Source of the DNA: JAEZKC01 sp046546375
Lineage (GTDB): Bacteria; Fibrobacterota; Chitinivibrionia; Chitinivibrionales; Chitinispirillaceae
Assembly (NCBI GenBank): GCA_046546375.1
Contig: JBKGXV010000004.1
Location: 17,723 to 81,722 of the forward strand
Direction of reading: 5' to 3'
Length of the DNA: 64,000 nt
This document shows, in pieces, positions 24,203 to 33,416 of this stretch (positions are counted from its first letter, which is position 1; every line of letters starts with the position of its first letter). A program made the translations under genes and the position numbers. The notes below the pieces were generated by a model that was not told the origin of the DNA, ran no database searches, and saw nothing but the letters and a program-made list of their open reading frames with translations.

Positions 24203-24469
24203 ATTCAGCTCACAATCTTTTTTCGTGTATGGCGAAAACCCTCAAAGCAAATCGCTTTACATCCAGCTCTGGATAAGCGTATCAACAGAATCCATCAATT
24301 CTTATGCCACTTTCTTTTCGTATGCACAAAAGGACGGAAAACCTCATTCAGGAGTGCAATACAGAAGATTACAAGGTAAGTAGAAGCTCTTTTCGCAGTA
24401 AAGCAGAATGGAAATAAAACAGGGTGATGCGCAAGGATTCATTCCCAAAATGGGAAAATGCCGGCAGCT

Positions 24470-24934
24470 TCAGGACTCCCTGAAAATTTCCCTCCCCCGG
24501 TCCTCCGTACCCGAAACAGCCCCGATCCGCTCCTCCAGCATCTCGAGGCGAGATTGGGATACGAATTCCAGCGCATCAAGAAAAAGCTCGTTTTGCTCAC
24601 ATTCAAAGTGATACTCTGCAAGCTCTCTGAAAACCCGAAACTTGGGAACCCAGTGCAGGTTGTTTCTGGGCAGCTGCATCAGCTCCCCGAGCAGCAGGTC
24701 CAGCAGATTATGCTGCTCCTGAGCTTTGAGAACACTGTCTCTGCACTCCCGATCATCCCTCAAAACAGCAAAAAGAACCTGTTGCTCAGTTCTCAAGTGC
24801 TGAAGAAAAGGAACATAGAGCCGCTCGAAAAGCCGCTCCCTGACCCTGAGACCACTGGGAGCGTATTCTTCTATCTGCTGCATTACATCCCTGAAGCGGG
24901 AATGTTCACTGTAAAGAAACCTGAAATGATCCAT
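24470..24934 (-). CDS. Hemerythrin HHE cation-binding domain protein
   Basis: 154 residues from the ATG at 24934, which has GGGAG 8 bases upstream; in-frame ATGs at 24955 and 24997 have no ribosome site. The helical pattern with spaced His and Glu residues (FLYSEHSRFRDVM, FLQHLRTEQQVLF, AQEQHNLLDLLLGEL, LAEYHFECEQNELF) fits a four-helix hemerythrin-like di-iron or metal-binding domain. These proteins sense or handle oxygen, NO or metals. It is divergent from the sulfurtransferase gene and 267 bases upstream of the glycan cluster. Confidence 0.82.
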   Translation of the reverse strand: MDHFRFLYSEHSRFRDVMQQIEEYAPSGLRVRERLFERLYVPFLQHLRTEQQVLFAVLRDDRECRDSVLKAQEQHNLLDLLLGELMQLPRNNLHWVPKFRVFRELAEYHFECEQNELFLDALEFVSQSRLEMLEERIGAVSGTEDRGREIFRES

Positions 24935-25137
24935 CGTGAAATCTCCCTTCTCCATAAAAACGGTGTCAGAAAAAGCAAGCAATATGCCAGCATGCAAAAC
25001 ACCTCAGAAGCGTTTTTTTAGTAGACCTCGATAGTATTATGCAGTCATAATAGGAAAGCTGAGAACCGGGAACGGGAACAGGGCATATCTGTTGCTTTTG
25101 AGAAAAAGATGAACAGTGAGCCCAAAGGAGATTCTTC

Positions 25138-26004
25138 ATGTTTAATGAAAAAGAGCTGAATTCCGCGGTCACCATCGCCGACCCCCAATGGCTTGAGCAG
25201 AATCTGGACAGCGACGATCTGCAGATAATGGACTGCCAGCCGGATGTCTACGATTATTTTCACGGACACATCCCCGGTGCCGTCTATTTCTCCGACAAGC
25301 TCTGGCGCTGCTGGGAGGATTCCCTGCCCACCCGCTACACATCTGCTGAAATCATCGAACCGATGCTGAGACGCTCAGGTCTGGACAGAAACAAAAAAAC
25401 TGCAGTGTACAGCGGCAAAGGCAGCTTCTCCCATCAGGGCGACGGACTTGAGGGGACCATGTGTGCCTATTCTCTGGCCCGCTGGGGCTTTTCCCGGATT
25501 TACTACATTGACGGCGGGTTGGACAGGTGCAAAGAGGAGAAAAAACCGGTTACCAAAACCTTTCCCCAGGTGGAAAAAACGGAGGTGGAAGTCGAGCTTC
25601 AAAACGAGCTCTTTGTCACCTTCCAGCAGTTTCTGGAACTCAAAGAGCAGGACAACTGCTTCGTGGTGGATATCCGCCCCCCGGAAGCATACAAGGAGGC
25701 ACGGCTCTGGAGCAGTCCCGGACATATCCCCGGAGCAACCAACATTTTCTGGAAACTCTTCATGGATCACCAGAACAAATACCGCTTCCGCACCACTGAA
25801 CATATTCAGGAACTGGTGCAGTCGCGAGGGGCAACACCGGACAAAACCATAATCCTCTACTGCGGAACCGGCCGGGAAGCCACCAACGCCTTTGTGACAT
25901 TCAAATGGGTCCTGCAGTATCCACATGTCAAACTTTTCGAGGGCTCATTCACAGAATGGTCCGCCAGGAAACAGCCTACAGTAGTAGGGAAAACGCCATG
26001 GTAA
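25138..26004 (+). CDS. Sulfurtransferase with two rhodanese domains
   Basis: 288 residues arranged as an inactive N-terminal and active C-terminal rhodanese domain, as in thiosulfate and 3-mercaptopyruvate sulfurtransferases. The N-terminal domain has VYSGKGSF where the catalytic Cys would be. The C-terminal domain has VVDIRPPEAY, GHIPGATNIFW and the active-site loop LYCGTGREATN. Transfers a sulfane sulfur to cyanide or thiols in the cytosol. AAGGAG precedes the ATG. A small ORF overlaps its end. Confidence 0.92.
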   Translation: MFNEKELNSAVTIADPQWLEQNLDSDDLQIMDCQPDVYDYFHGHIPGAVYFSDKLWRCWEDSLPTRYTSAEIIEPMLRRSGLDRNKKTAVYSGKGSFSHQGDGLEGTMCAYSLARWGFSRIYYIDGGLDRCKEEKKPVTKTFPQVEKTEVEVELQNELFVTFQQFLELKEQDNCFVVDIRPPEAYKEARLWSSPGHIPGATNIFWKLFMDHQNKYRFRTTEHIQELVQSRGATPDKTIILYCGTGREATNAFVTFKWVLQYPHVKLFEGSFTEWSARKQPTVVGKTPW

Positions 26005-26177
26005 GGAAAGCACTGCCGATTTCTTTTTCAGTCTCCCTTCTGCTTCTTCCGGCAGAAGGAAGTCAGACCTACATGAACAGAACGCTGCTGGTTACCACCC
26101 TGAAGTACGGTTTAAACCTTCGCAGGAAGCGAAACGCCATCAAGGCTACAATAGAATGGTTCAATTCCAAAAACTGA
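25998..26177 (+). CDS. Possible small exported or membrane peptide
   Basis: 59 codons starting with an ATG inside the last codons of the sulfurtransferase gene (frame shifted). The product has a hydrophobic stretch (ISFSVSLLLLP) and then a basic tail rich in Lys, Arg and Asn. I recognise no family and there is no separate ribosome site beyond coupling. It may be real through translational coupling or may be chance; confidence is low. Confidence 0.3.
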   Translation: MVRKALPISFSVSLLLLPAEGSQTYMNRTLLVTTLKYGLNLRRKRNAIKATIEWFNSKN

Positions 26178-26196
26178 ACAGGTACGCGATTTGCGT

Positions 26197-26218
26197 TGTT
26201 CTCCCAAAAAAGAGAACA
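26197..26218 (+). terminator. Hairpin upstream of DUF1328 gene
   Basis: TGTTCTC (26197-26203) and GAGAACA (26212-26218) form a 7-bp stem with an 8-base A-rich loop, followed by CTTTTCT. It lies between the sulfurtransferase and the DUF1328 gene, 20 bases before the latter's start. It may end the upstream transcript or lie in the leader of the next; the short T run makes terminator activity uncertain. Confidence 0.4.
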
Positions 26219-26238
26219 CTTTTCTCAAGGAGAAGAAC

Positions 26239-26421
26239 ATGCTCACTTGGATCGTAGCACTTCTGGTAATCGCAATTGCCGCAGGAGTTCTGGGTTTCTC
26301 GGGTATCGCCGCAGCAGCAACAGGAATAGCTCAGGTCATTTTCTATATATTCGTTGTGTTCCTGGCCATCGCACTCATCGCCTTTCTCGTCCGAGGCAGG
26401 GGCAAAGGAAAAACTACCTGA
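26239..26421 (+). CDS. DUF1328 (UPF0391) small membrane protein, second copy
   Basis: 60 residues: WIVALLVIAIAAGVLGFSG, then IAAAATGIAQV, then a second hydrophobic helix and the tail RGRGKGKTT. Same architecture as the copy at 3863-4036. AAGGAG at 8-9 bases upstream fixes the ATG at 26239 over an upstream in-frame start at 26191. Role unknown; members of this family are often found among stress-response small membrane proteins. Confidence 0.87.
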   Translation: MLTWIVALLVIAIAAGVLGFSGIAAAATGIAQVIFYIFVVFLAIALIAFLVRGRGKGKTT

Positions 26422-26429
26422 GCTGAAAC

Positions 26430-26448
26430 GGTGGGGGTAATCCCCACC
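26430..26448. terminator. Hairpin between convergent genes
   Basis: GGTGGGG (26430-26436) and CCCCACC (26442-26448) form a 7-bp GC stem with a 5-base loop, located between the DUF1328 stop (26421) and the end of the minus-strand radical SAM gene (26458). No long T run on either side, so it may work with Rho or simply as a barrier. Confidence 0.5.
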
Positions 26449-26457
26449 TTCATGAAT

Positions 26458-29007
26458 TCAGACAAGTGCCGCGGCAACTCCGTTTTCCCTCTCCAGACAC
26501 TGCAGTCTGCACATAGAAAAATGTGTGAAATCCCTTTGCGGAGCGAGAACAGAAACAAACTGAGAGGGTTTGCAGGATGCACCCGGAGCCAGAGACAGCA
26601 TCACATCCCAGCAGAACACCCCTTCTTCCGTTTTCACCCGAGCACCGATAATGGCCGGACGGATATCCCTGGAACGCAGCTTACCCTTTTTACGAGTCTC
26701 CACAACTATCTCATCACGCCTCAACACCTCTTCCAGCATCGCTTCCATTTCCATTTCAGAAAAAGGATCCAAAGAGATAATTCTATAGAGTGCGGCGTTG
26801 ATTGTGGAATTGAGAGACCCTTCCCCCTCTTCAAGCCTGCGGAAACTTTTCACCTTCAGGCCCTCCGGAAGCCAGTTGTTCATCACCAAAGGATCCATGC
26901 CGAGCATCTCTGTGGTTTCGATATCAAAGCCTTCATTACAAGCAGTCGCTCCGTAGGGCAGAGGCGGCCCGAATGAGATACGGGGATGGGGGTTGAACCC
27001 CTGAGAAAAGACAAGAGGAAAAGATGCGGCGATCATAGCACGATGGAACACTTCCACCATGTCCATATGACCCAGAAACCGGACAGCCTCCCCTTTTTCG
27101 TAGACGAACCTGTATCTGCAGCTCTGAGATGAATTCCTACGGATCTGTTTTCTTCCGAACCCGACAGCTGGTGAAACAACCCCGCTTTTCGCATATTTCA
27201 TTCTGACTTCACCGCTGCAGGCACCACAGCCGCTACATTTCCCAGTACGGCAATCCTCTGTAGGGTTCTCCTCTCGTGAACGGGCATATTCTTCAAAGAG
27301 GAAATCAGTATCGACTCCCACAGAAACAGCCCTCCAGGGAAGCTTGTCCTCAATTTCAGTTTTTCCGGTATAACTGCCCGTATCCACCCCTGCTTCATCA
27401 GCAGCACCTAGCCAGCGGTCCAGATTGAAATGCTCATCCCAGCCGTCAAACCTCGCTCCCGCCTTCCAGGCCCGATAGATAATCTCTCCCACCCTGCGGT
27501 CCCCTCTGGCCATGACCGTCTCCAGAAACGTCATTCTGCCGTTGCGATAGGAGACCTTGACGTTTCGGCAGTCCCTCAGACTCGATTTGACAAAGCGTCC
27601 CTTCTCCTCCAGACGCTCCATATCCTCCATCGCCTCCCACTGAAACGGGGTGTTTGCCTTTGGTGAAAAAGGTGACAAAGCCACATGAAGCATTTTCCTC
27701 CGTGAAGAAGATCTCAGTAAAGAAGAGATATTCCTCACCATAACGATGATTGCCTGAATATCCGATTCGTTCTCTGTGGGCAGACCGAGCATGAAGTAAA
27801 GTTTTATTGTCTGTATATTTCTGCTGAGAAGAAGGTTGACTGTTCTTACTATGTCCTCATCGGTGAAGTCCTTGTTTATCACCCTGCGAAGCCGCTGACT
27901 CCCCGCCTCAGGTGCAATAGTAAAGGAGGTGACGGGGGATACCGCACCGAGAGCATCAATCTGCTCATCATTGAGAGCATCGATACGGGTAGAGGGGATG
28001 GATACACTCAGATGACAGCTGCTTTTGATATTCTGCAGGGAGTCAAGCAGCTGTGAAAAAGCAGAATGATCGGCAGTGGAGAGACTCAGAAGCCCCAGAT
28101 CACGCCACCCGGTAGACTGAATCCCGCTCTCTATCTGAGTCTGTATGAATCCAGGATCCTTCTCTCTTACCGGCCGATAATACATACCAGCCGAACAGAA
28201 ACGACATCCCCGGGTGCAGCCACGCATCACCTCGGCCGCAAGCCGGTGATGAACCACGTTCATAAGCGGAACCAGCGGCTTCTGGGGTACGTGCTTCAGA
28301 TCAAACTGCTTCAGTTTCGCCGCTCTGACAGGGCCCCTTTCTTTCAAATCAGGCACAACAAACCGGCCCTCATCCGAGATTCGGTATAAAGAAGGTACAT
28401 AAAAACCGGGAATTTCAGCCAGAAGCTCGAGTACAGTACTCCGGCCAGCACCACGGTTGTTTTCAATCACCTCACAAAACTGCTGTACCGCCTCTTCCCC
28501 ATCACCAATCAGAAACACATCCACGAAAGGGACAAGCGGTTCAGGGTTACCCATACAGGGTCCTCCGGCCACCACCAGCGGATCATTCTCCCCCCGTTCG
28601 GCGCTGTGCACAGCCAAGCCGGCCAGATCAAGCATGTTGACCAGATTTGAGTACTGAAGTTCGTACTGAACCGAAAATCCGATCCAGTCCGCATCCCGCA
28701 CCGGAGAAAAGTACTCAAGTGTGAAAAGCGGCAGATCCGACCTGCGCATGACCTCCTCGGCATCGGTCCAGGGATGGAAACAGCGTGAGAGAGCCCATGA
28801 GGGATTGCTGTTCACGATGTGGTAGAGTATCTGCAGACCGTGATGAGACATTCCAATATCGTAAAGATCTGGAAAGCACAGCACACCGTGAACATTGGTC
28901 TCTGAGAGGTCCTTGCGCACTGCATTCAGTTCGCTTCCTGTATAGCGCAGCGGTTTTTCCACATAAGGGAGGAACTCGGTTTGAACACGTCTTGAAATAT
29001 TACTCAT
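26458..29007 (-). CDS. TIGR03960-type B12-binding radical SAM protein fused to DUF2344
   Basis: 849 residues. N-terminal about 1-200: B12-binding-like region typical of this family. Central radical SAM domain with CTRGCRFCSAG (4Fe-4S CxxxCxxC) near residue 260. A Cys-rich stretch (CRTGKCSGCGACSGE) near residue 595, and a C-terminal DUF2344 region starting about 640 with RFLGHMDMVEVFHRA and SQGFNPHPRISFGPPLP. The fused layout matches the TIGR03960 plus TIGR03936 proteins. These are presumed to modify RNA or ribosome-related substrates, but the reaction is not settled. Start is supported by the long conserved N-terminus; end converges with DUF1328. Confidence 0.9.
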   Translation of the reverse strand: MSNISRRVQTEFLPYVEKPLRYTGSELNAVRKDLSETNVHGVLCFPDLYDIGMSHHGLQILYHIVNSNPSWALSRCFHPWTDAEEVMRRSDLPLFTLEYFSPVRDADWIGFSVQYELQYSNLVNMLDLAGLAVHSAERGENDPLVVAGGPCMGNPEPLVPFVDVFLIGDGEEAVQQFCEVIENNRGAGRSTVLELLAEIPGFYVPSLYRISDEGRFVVPDLKERGPVRAAKLKQFDLKHVPQKPLVPLMNVVHHRLAAEVMRGCTRGCRFCSAGMYYRPVREKDPGFIQTQIESGIQSTGWRDLGLLSLSTADHSAFSQLLDSLQNIKSSCHLSVSIPSTRIDALNDEQIDALGAVSPVTSFTIAPEAGSQRLRRVINKDFTDEDIVRTVNLLLSRNIQTIKLYFMLGLPTENESDIQAIIVMVRNISSLLRSSSRRKMLHVALSPFSPKANTPFQWEAMEDMERLEEKGRFVKSSLRDCRNVKVSYRNGRMTFLETVMARGDRRVGEIIYRAWKAGARFDGWDEHFNLDRWLGAADEAGVDTGSYTGKTEIEDKLPWRAVSVGVDTDFLFEEYARSREENPTEDCRTGKCSGCGACSGEVRMKYAKSGVVSPAVGFGRKQIRRNSSQSCRYRFVYEKGEAVRFLGHMDMVEVFHRAMIAASFPLVFSQGFNPHPRISFGPPLPYGATACNEGFDIETTEMLGMDPLVMNNWLPEGLKVKSFRRLEEGEGSLNSTINAALYRIISLDPFSEMEMEAMLEEVLRRDEIVVETRKKGKLRSRDIRPAIIGARVKTEEGVFCWDVMLSLAPGASCKPSQFVSVLAPQRDFTHFSMCRLQCLERENGVAAALV

Positions 29008-29057
29008 AAATGCCGTTTTGGGGGGATGAATTTGAATGTTGTTGTATGGTGTAGAAA

Positions 29058-29789
29058 CTAACGGCCTTTCTCAAGCCGTTCGGCCAGAAAGATGGGCAGA
29101 TTATTCTCGCGGATCTTCTTCTGAGTACTTCTGTAGTTGTAGCTGACCCTCACCAGAGAAATCTGCTGCTGATCTGTGTCGTAGAGCGCATAGCAGGATC
29201 TGTTGTCGAAATCTCTTGGCTGCCCCACGCTACCCACATTTATCAGATAGAAACACTCATCGCTCAGATCGATTGTATGCTCCGCGTGCAGAACCACTCT
29301 GTCCAGTTCCTGAATCATTATGGAAGGCCAGTGGGTATGACCGATGAAATTCACCCTGTGCACCAGGCTGTTGAAGGCCTCGAACACCGCATCCTCGCTG
29401 TCGGGGAACACATAGGCCCAATCACGGGGGTTTGAGGGTGAGGAGTGGGTGAAAAACATATCATCGATTTCCACGGTAAGGGGAAGCGTTTCAAGAAATT
29501 CTTTTTCGGATGAGCCCAAGTGATGCTTTGTCCACTCGATAGCGGTGTGTGCATAATAGGTGAAATTCGTGGTATCGATCTTCCCTATTGCAGCATAATC
29601 ATGGTTGCCTGCAATGCAGTGGGACACATTTGAACGGACCAGGTCGATGCACTTCTGAGGATCGGGATAGTACCCTACGACATCACCAAGACAGATAATT
29701 TCATCCACCGAGCGTTTTTTGATGTCTTTTAGAACAGCATTGAGAGCTTCCAGATTACCATGGATATCGGAAATTATCGCGTATTTCAT
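29058..29789 (-). CDS. Metallophosphoesterase (calcineurin-like)
   Basis: 243 residues with all five calcineurin-like motifs: SDIHGNLEAL, GDVVGYYPDP, GNHDYAA, GHTHWP and the NVGSVGQPRD end. The combination, with HGN and the C-terminal SVGQPRD segment, is typical of YfcE/protein-phosphatase-like cytosolic phosphodiesterases. Substrate unknown. Divergent from the DHH phosphoesterase gene, with an AT-rich 182-base intergenic region that must carry both promoters. Confidence 0.92.
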   Translation of the reverse strand: MKYAIISDIHGNLEALNAVLKDIKKRSVDEIICLGDVVGYYPDPQKCIDLVRSNVSHCIAGNHDYAAIGKIDTTNFTYYAHTAIEWTKHHLGSSEKEFLETLPLTVEIDDMFFTHSSPSNPRDWAYVFPDSEDAVFEAFNSLVHRVNFIGHTHWPSIMIQELDRVVLHAEHTIDLSDECFYLINVGSVGQPRDFDNRSCYALYDTDQQQISLVRVSYNYRSTQKKIRENNLPIFLAERLEKGR

Positions 29790-29971
29790 CAGTATCAGAC
29801 CCTAAGCACGCAAAAAAAACAATAGAGGATTACCGCCCAATAGTGTATTGGGGACAAGTATCATAAATTATATTATCCAATTCTATTTATTGCAAAATAA
29901 TTTGCACGACCGACTGGTAGTGATCAAATTGCATATTTTTCGTTTCGGTCGTAAAACCAAATTACAGGTTT

Positions 29972-30991
29972 ATGCAGATAAAAAAGACTGATTATTCCGG
30001 AAAACTTCAGCAGTTGCGCGATGCCATACTCCCCGCATCCTCGGTGCTGATTCTTACCCACGATTATCCAGACCCGGACTGTCTGGCTTCCGCCTACGGC
30101 ATCTCTCATCTTCTTTCATACTGGGGACTGGACTCTTCGGTCATCTCCTTTGGAGGATTCGTGGGAAGGGCGGAGAACAGAGCAATGATCCGCTTTCTGA
30201 ACATCAGAACGGTTCCATTCGTGCTGACCGAGGCAAAGGATTTCGAACGGATCGTTCTGGTGGACTCCTTCCCGGGAAAAGGCAATGTATCTCTGCCTGC
30301 AAATGTTCCGATACATGCAGTTATAGATCATCACCCGAACGAACCATCGGCCGATTCGCCATTTTTCCATGATATACGCAAGGAATACGGTGCCACCTCC
30401 ACCATCATCACCAAATATCTTCTTGAAGCCGGATGTCCCATTCCGCCCAAACTGGCCACGGCCCTCTTTTACGGTATCAAAACCGATACAGGCGATATGA
30501 GGCGGGATGTGATTTCTGATGATGTGGAATGCTACAGATATTTGTTTGATATAATGGAGCACAAACTGCTTTCAAAGATTGAGAATCCGGACCGGGATGT
30601 GGAATTTTTCCGCATACTGCACCGGGCCACGGAATCGGCTGTGAGTTTCGATACGGTGGGATATACTCATTTGGGAAATGTGACTACCCCCGATTATATT
30701 GCGGAAATGGCGGATCTGTTTCACAGCCTGGAGAAGCTGGAGTGGATGATCTGCTCGGGGATATTCAAAAACCAGATTTTCTTCTCCATCAGATCCAAAA
30801 AAGAGGACAGTGCGGGGTTTGTGGCCGAGCGGATCGCCTCGACACTAAAGGGAAGCGGCGGGGGACATTCCAGAGTCGCTGCAGGGCGTCTTCCGATTGA
30901 GCCCGAGGCCAATAATTCCCTTGATAAATTCGAACATACTATAAGGGAGATCTTCGGAATCCAGAACGTGCAACAGGAAAATCTCCTCTGA
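29972..30991 (+). CDS. DHH/DHHA1 phosphoesterase (NrnA-like oligoribonuclease)
   Basis: 339 residues. N-terminal DHH domain: THDYPDPDCLASAYG with the metal-binding aspartates and VIDHHPNE, then the C-terminal DHHA1 domain with GGGHSRVAAGR. NrnA-type enzymes hydrolyse short oligonucleotides and 3-prime,5-prime-bisphosphate nucleotides (pAp) in the cytosol. ATG at 29972 is preceded by an AT-rich region and no strong ribosome site is seen. Followed 57 bases later by nifU with a hairpin in the gap. Confidence 0.85.
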   Translation: MQIKKTDYSGKLQQLRDAILPASSVLILTHDYPDPDCLASAYGISHLLSYWGLDSSVISFGGFVGRAENRAMIRFLNIRTVPFVLTEAKDFERIVLVDSFPGKGNVSLPANVPIHAVIDHHPNEPSADSPFFHDIRKEYGATSTIITKYLLEAGCPIPPKLATALFYGIKTDTGDMRRDVISDDVECYRYLFDIMEHKLLSKIENPDRDVEFFRILHRATESAVSFDTVGYTHLGNVTTPDYIAEMADLFHSLEKLEWMICSGIFKNQIFFSIRSKKEDSAGFVAERIASTLKGSGGGHSRVAAGRLPIEPEANNSLDKFEHTIREIFGIQNVQQENLL

Positions 30992-31015
30992 ACGGATAAC
31001 AACCGACAGCGGCCG

Positions 31016-31038
31016 TTTAGGCCATCATGCTGCCTAAA
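31016..31038 (+). promoter_or_regulatory. Hairpin overlapping the nifU ribosome-binding site
   Basis: TTTAGGC (31016-31022) and GCCTAAA (31032-31038) form a perfect 7-bp stem with a 9-base loop. The last bases overlap AAAGGAG (31036-31042), the ribosome site of the NifU gene whose ATG is at 31049. The stem could thus limit ribosome access. There is no T run, so it is less likely to be a terminator. Confidence 0.45.
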
Positions 31039-31048
31039 GGAGCTCACG

Positions 31049-31897
31049 ATGTGGGAATACACAGACAAAGTGAAGGATCACTACCTAAACCCCAGAAACA
31101 CCGGCGAAATCAAAAACCCCGACGGATTCGGCGAAATCGGCAACATCACCTGCGGCGATGCTCTGAGACTCACCTTCAAACTTGATGATCAGGGCAGAAT
31201 AGAGGATATGAAGTTCAAAACATTCGGCTGCGGCAGCGCGATCGCATCCGCGAGTGCTCTTACGGAGATGTGTATCGGGAAGACTCTGGATGAGGTTAAA
31301 AAGATCAGCAACAAGGATATCGCTGAAGCTCTGGGGGGGCTTCCCCGGGAGAAGATGCACTGCAGCGTGATGGGGCAGGAAGCACTGGAGGCGGCAATCA
31401 CCTTCTATGAAACCGATGGCGAAAAGGCAGTGCCGGAGGAGAAGGAGGGCAAGGTTGTGTGTACCTGTTTCAATGTCACCGATACGGAAATCGAACGCGC
31501 GGTGAAGGAAAACGGTCTGACCACTATTGAGGATGTCACCAATTTCACCAAAGCGGGCGGAGCATGCGGTCAGTGCCACGGCGAAATCGAGAAGATAATC
31601 AACAGAGTTCTGGATACGAAAAGTGAGGAGAAGCCGAAAAAGGTACAGGCCCGGAAACTCACGACTCTGCAGAAAATCGATATGGTCCGCCAGGTACTGG
31701 AAAATGATGTGCGTCCCATTCTGGCAAAGGACGGCGGGGACTGTGAACTGGTGGATGTTGACGGCAATGATGTGTACATCCGTTTCAAGGGTCACTGTTC
31801 GGGGTGCGCGTTCTCCTCGACGACACTTATTTCCGTGGTTGAGAAGAATCTGAAGGAAAAGGTATCCGATCAGCTGTCAATCAAGCAGGCTGAATAG
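31049..31897 (+). CDS. nifU: NifU-type Fe-S cluster scaffold
   Basis: 282 residues in the full three-domain NifU layout: IscU-like N-terminus with the three Cys ligands (GNITCGDALR, TFGCGSAIAS, KMHCSVMG), a central BFD-like [2Fe-2S] domain with CTCFNVTD and CGQCHGEI, and a C-terminal NfU domain with CSGCAFSST (CxxC). It assembles Fe-S clusters from cysteine-desulfurase sulfur and passes them on. No NifS or other nif gene is visible in this window, so it may serve general Fe-S assembly here. The preceding hairpin may regulate translation. Confidence 0.93.
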   Translation: MWEYTDKVKDHYLNPRNTGEIKNPDGFGEIGNITCGDALRLTFKLDDQGRIEDMKFKTFGCGSAIASASALTEMCIGKTLDEVKKISNKDIAEALGGLPREKMHCSVMGQEALEAAITFYETDGEKAVPEEKEGKVVCTCFNVTDTEIERAVKENGLTTIEDVTNFTKAGGACGQCHGEIEKIINRVLDTKSEEKPKKVQARKLTTLQKIDMVRQVLENDVRPILAKDGGDCELVDVDGNDVYIRFKGHCSGCAFSSTTLISVVEKNLKEKVSDQLSIKQAE

Positions 31898-32029
31898 CGT
31901 TGAACGTGCAGCGCTACTCCCCCTCTCACGGTCGGGGTACTGCATATCCGTTACACAGAACAGTTTTTCACACTCGGTAGGGTGAACTTCCGGAAACAAG
32001 AGCTCAACTCAAAGATTCGTTCAGGACAT

Positions 32030-32158
32030 GCTTCGACCTCCCGCCAAGCGGGACGGTACGAGCGGATAGAAACGAGTTCCATCCACTAAGATATTCCGCG
32101 TCTCTTTTCCGCTCAGAGTTGTCTGCGCCTCTGCGTGATATATTTCCGTTCTCCGTAA
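32030..32158. repeat. Composite intergenic repeat, copy B
   Basis: The 271 bases between the nifU stop and the folC stop contain no gene. Here a short palindrome (TCCCGC CAA GCGGGA, 32039-32053) is followed by GAGCGGATAG and, at 32091, ATATTCCGCGTCTCTTTTCCGCTCAGAG and CGCCTCTGCGTGA. Copy A at 49422-49570 has the same order (palindrome, GAGCGGAAT, TATTCCGTGTCTCTTTGCGCTCTGAG, CGCCTCTGGGTGA). It looks like a degenerate dispersed intergenic element with no coding capacity. Confidence 0.45.
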
Positions 32159-32168
32159 TTCGTAATTT

Positions 32169-33416
32169 TCAGTTCGTAATTGCCTTTTTCGCTTCCCCTA
32201 CCGTGTAAAACGAACCGGTCACACACATCACGGGGGATTCACTTTCAAGGGCCGTTTTCAGAGCGGAAGCGACACAGGTTGCCGCAATGCACTCTCCCCC
32301 GAAAAAGGAGCGTGTCTGTTCACACAGGGTTTGGGGGTCTGCGGCCCGAGGGGTCTGCGGCTTGGCGAACACGAACCCGCAGGCTTTGCGCGAGAGAATT
32401 CTCAACACAGAACCGACATCCTTGTCTTTCATGACTCCGACCACGAACAGTACCTTTTGAGAGCTGAAACGGGCATGAAGAGCCTCCACCAGTGCCGAAG
32501 CTGCATCACTGTTGTGGCCCACATCGAAAATGACGGTTTTCCCCTGCAGCTCAACAATCTGGAAGCGTCCCTCCAGGGAAGCATTTCTGAGCCCCTCGAA
32601 GAGTACCTCAGGGGGGAAATTCCCTGTACATTTTAATGCATTGAGGGCAAGCAGGGCATTGGTCACCTGATGACGCCCGAAGAAGGGAAGAGTATAACGG
32701 TCCGTTTTCCAGACAAACCCGGTACCGATGGAATCTGTTCTGATATCGCAAGCATCCCTGTCACTCACGAATTTGAGTTCCGCCCCCTGATCCCTGCAGT
32801 GATTGCTTGCCATATCCCGAATCAGCTCATCCCCGGGATCTGCCATAACCACAGGAACACCACCCTTTACGATGCCCAGCTTTTCCCGGGCGATTTTTTC
32901 CAGTGTATCGCCCAGAAACTCCTTGTGGTCCATGGCGATACGGGTGATAACTGAAACTTCGGGGGTAATGATATTGGTGGCATCGAGTCTTCCCCCCATT
33001 CCGGTTTCAAACACTGCGTACTGCACTCCCGCTCTGCGGAAAATCTCGAAAGCCATAAGCGTTGCGGCTTCGAAGAATGTCAGGTTATAATCCCTGATCG
33101 CCGTTTCCTGTTGGCGGTACACCTCAAGCCATACCTGTTCATCAACCGGTTCTCCGTTCACCCTGAACCGCTCTTCGAAATTTGTTATGTGAGGAGAAGT
33201 ATACAGGCCGGTTTTAAAACCTGAACGGCGCAGGACCGATTCCATGAGAGTGCAGGTGGAGCCCTTGCCGTTTGTTCCTGCAATGTGAACGGAGGGGTAG
33301 GACTCGTGAGGGTTCCCGCATGCTTCAGAAGCTTTTTTCATTCGCCCCAGTTCATATTTGATACCGTTGTTCACCAGTGAGAAGAGGCGGGTGCGGATAC
33401 GCTCTGCGGATTCCAT
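32169..33416 (-). CDS. folC: Folylpolyglutamate synthase/dihydrofolate synthase
   Basis: 415 residues. ATP-binding loop GTNGKGSTCT near residue 47, the Omega loop region and TSPHITNFEERF, and TGMGGRLDATN near residue 140, all characteristic of the Mur-ligase-like FolC family. Adds glutamate to dihydropteroate or tetrahydrofolate in the cytosol. The length is typical. It lies next to the intergenic repeat at 32030-32158 and, beyond its start, to the accessory region. Confidence 0.95.
   Translation of the reverse strand: MESAERIRTRLFSLVNNGIKYELGRMKKASEACGNPHESYPSVHIAGTNGKGSTCTLMESVLRRSGFKTGLYTSPHITNFEERFRVNGEPVDEQVWLEVYRQQETAIRDYNLTFFEAATLMAFEIFRRAGVQYAVFETGMGGRLDATNIITPEVSVITRIAMDHKEFLGDTLEKIAREKLGIVKGGVPVVMADPGDELIRDMASNHCRDQGAELKFVSDRDACDIRTDSIGTGFVWKTDRYTLPFFGRHQVTNALLALNALKCTGNFPPEVLFEGLRNASLEGRFQIVELQGKTVIFDVGHNSDAASALVEALHARFSSQKVLFVVGVMKDKDVGSVLRILSRKACGFVFAKPQTPRAADPQTLCEQTRSFFGGECIAATCVASALKTALESESPVMCVTGSFYTVGEAKKAITN

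Noticed and set aside
24203..24300. Possible sigma-70 promoter (TTGATA, 17 bases, ATGTAA) for the glycan cluster on the minus strand
   Set aside because: The -10 element matches poorly; a promoter is expected here but this pair is not convincing.
31085..31795. 236-codon minus-strand frame inside nifU
   Set aside because: Antisense shadow of a well-supported three-domain NifU.
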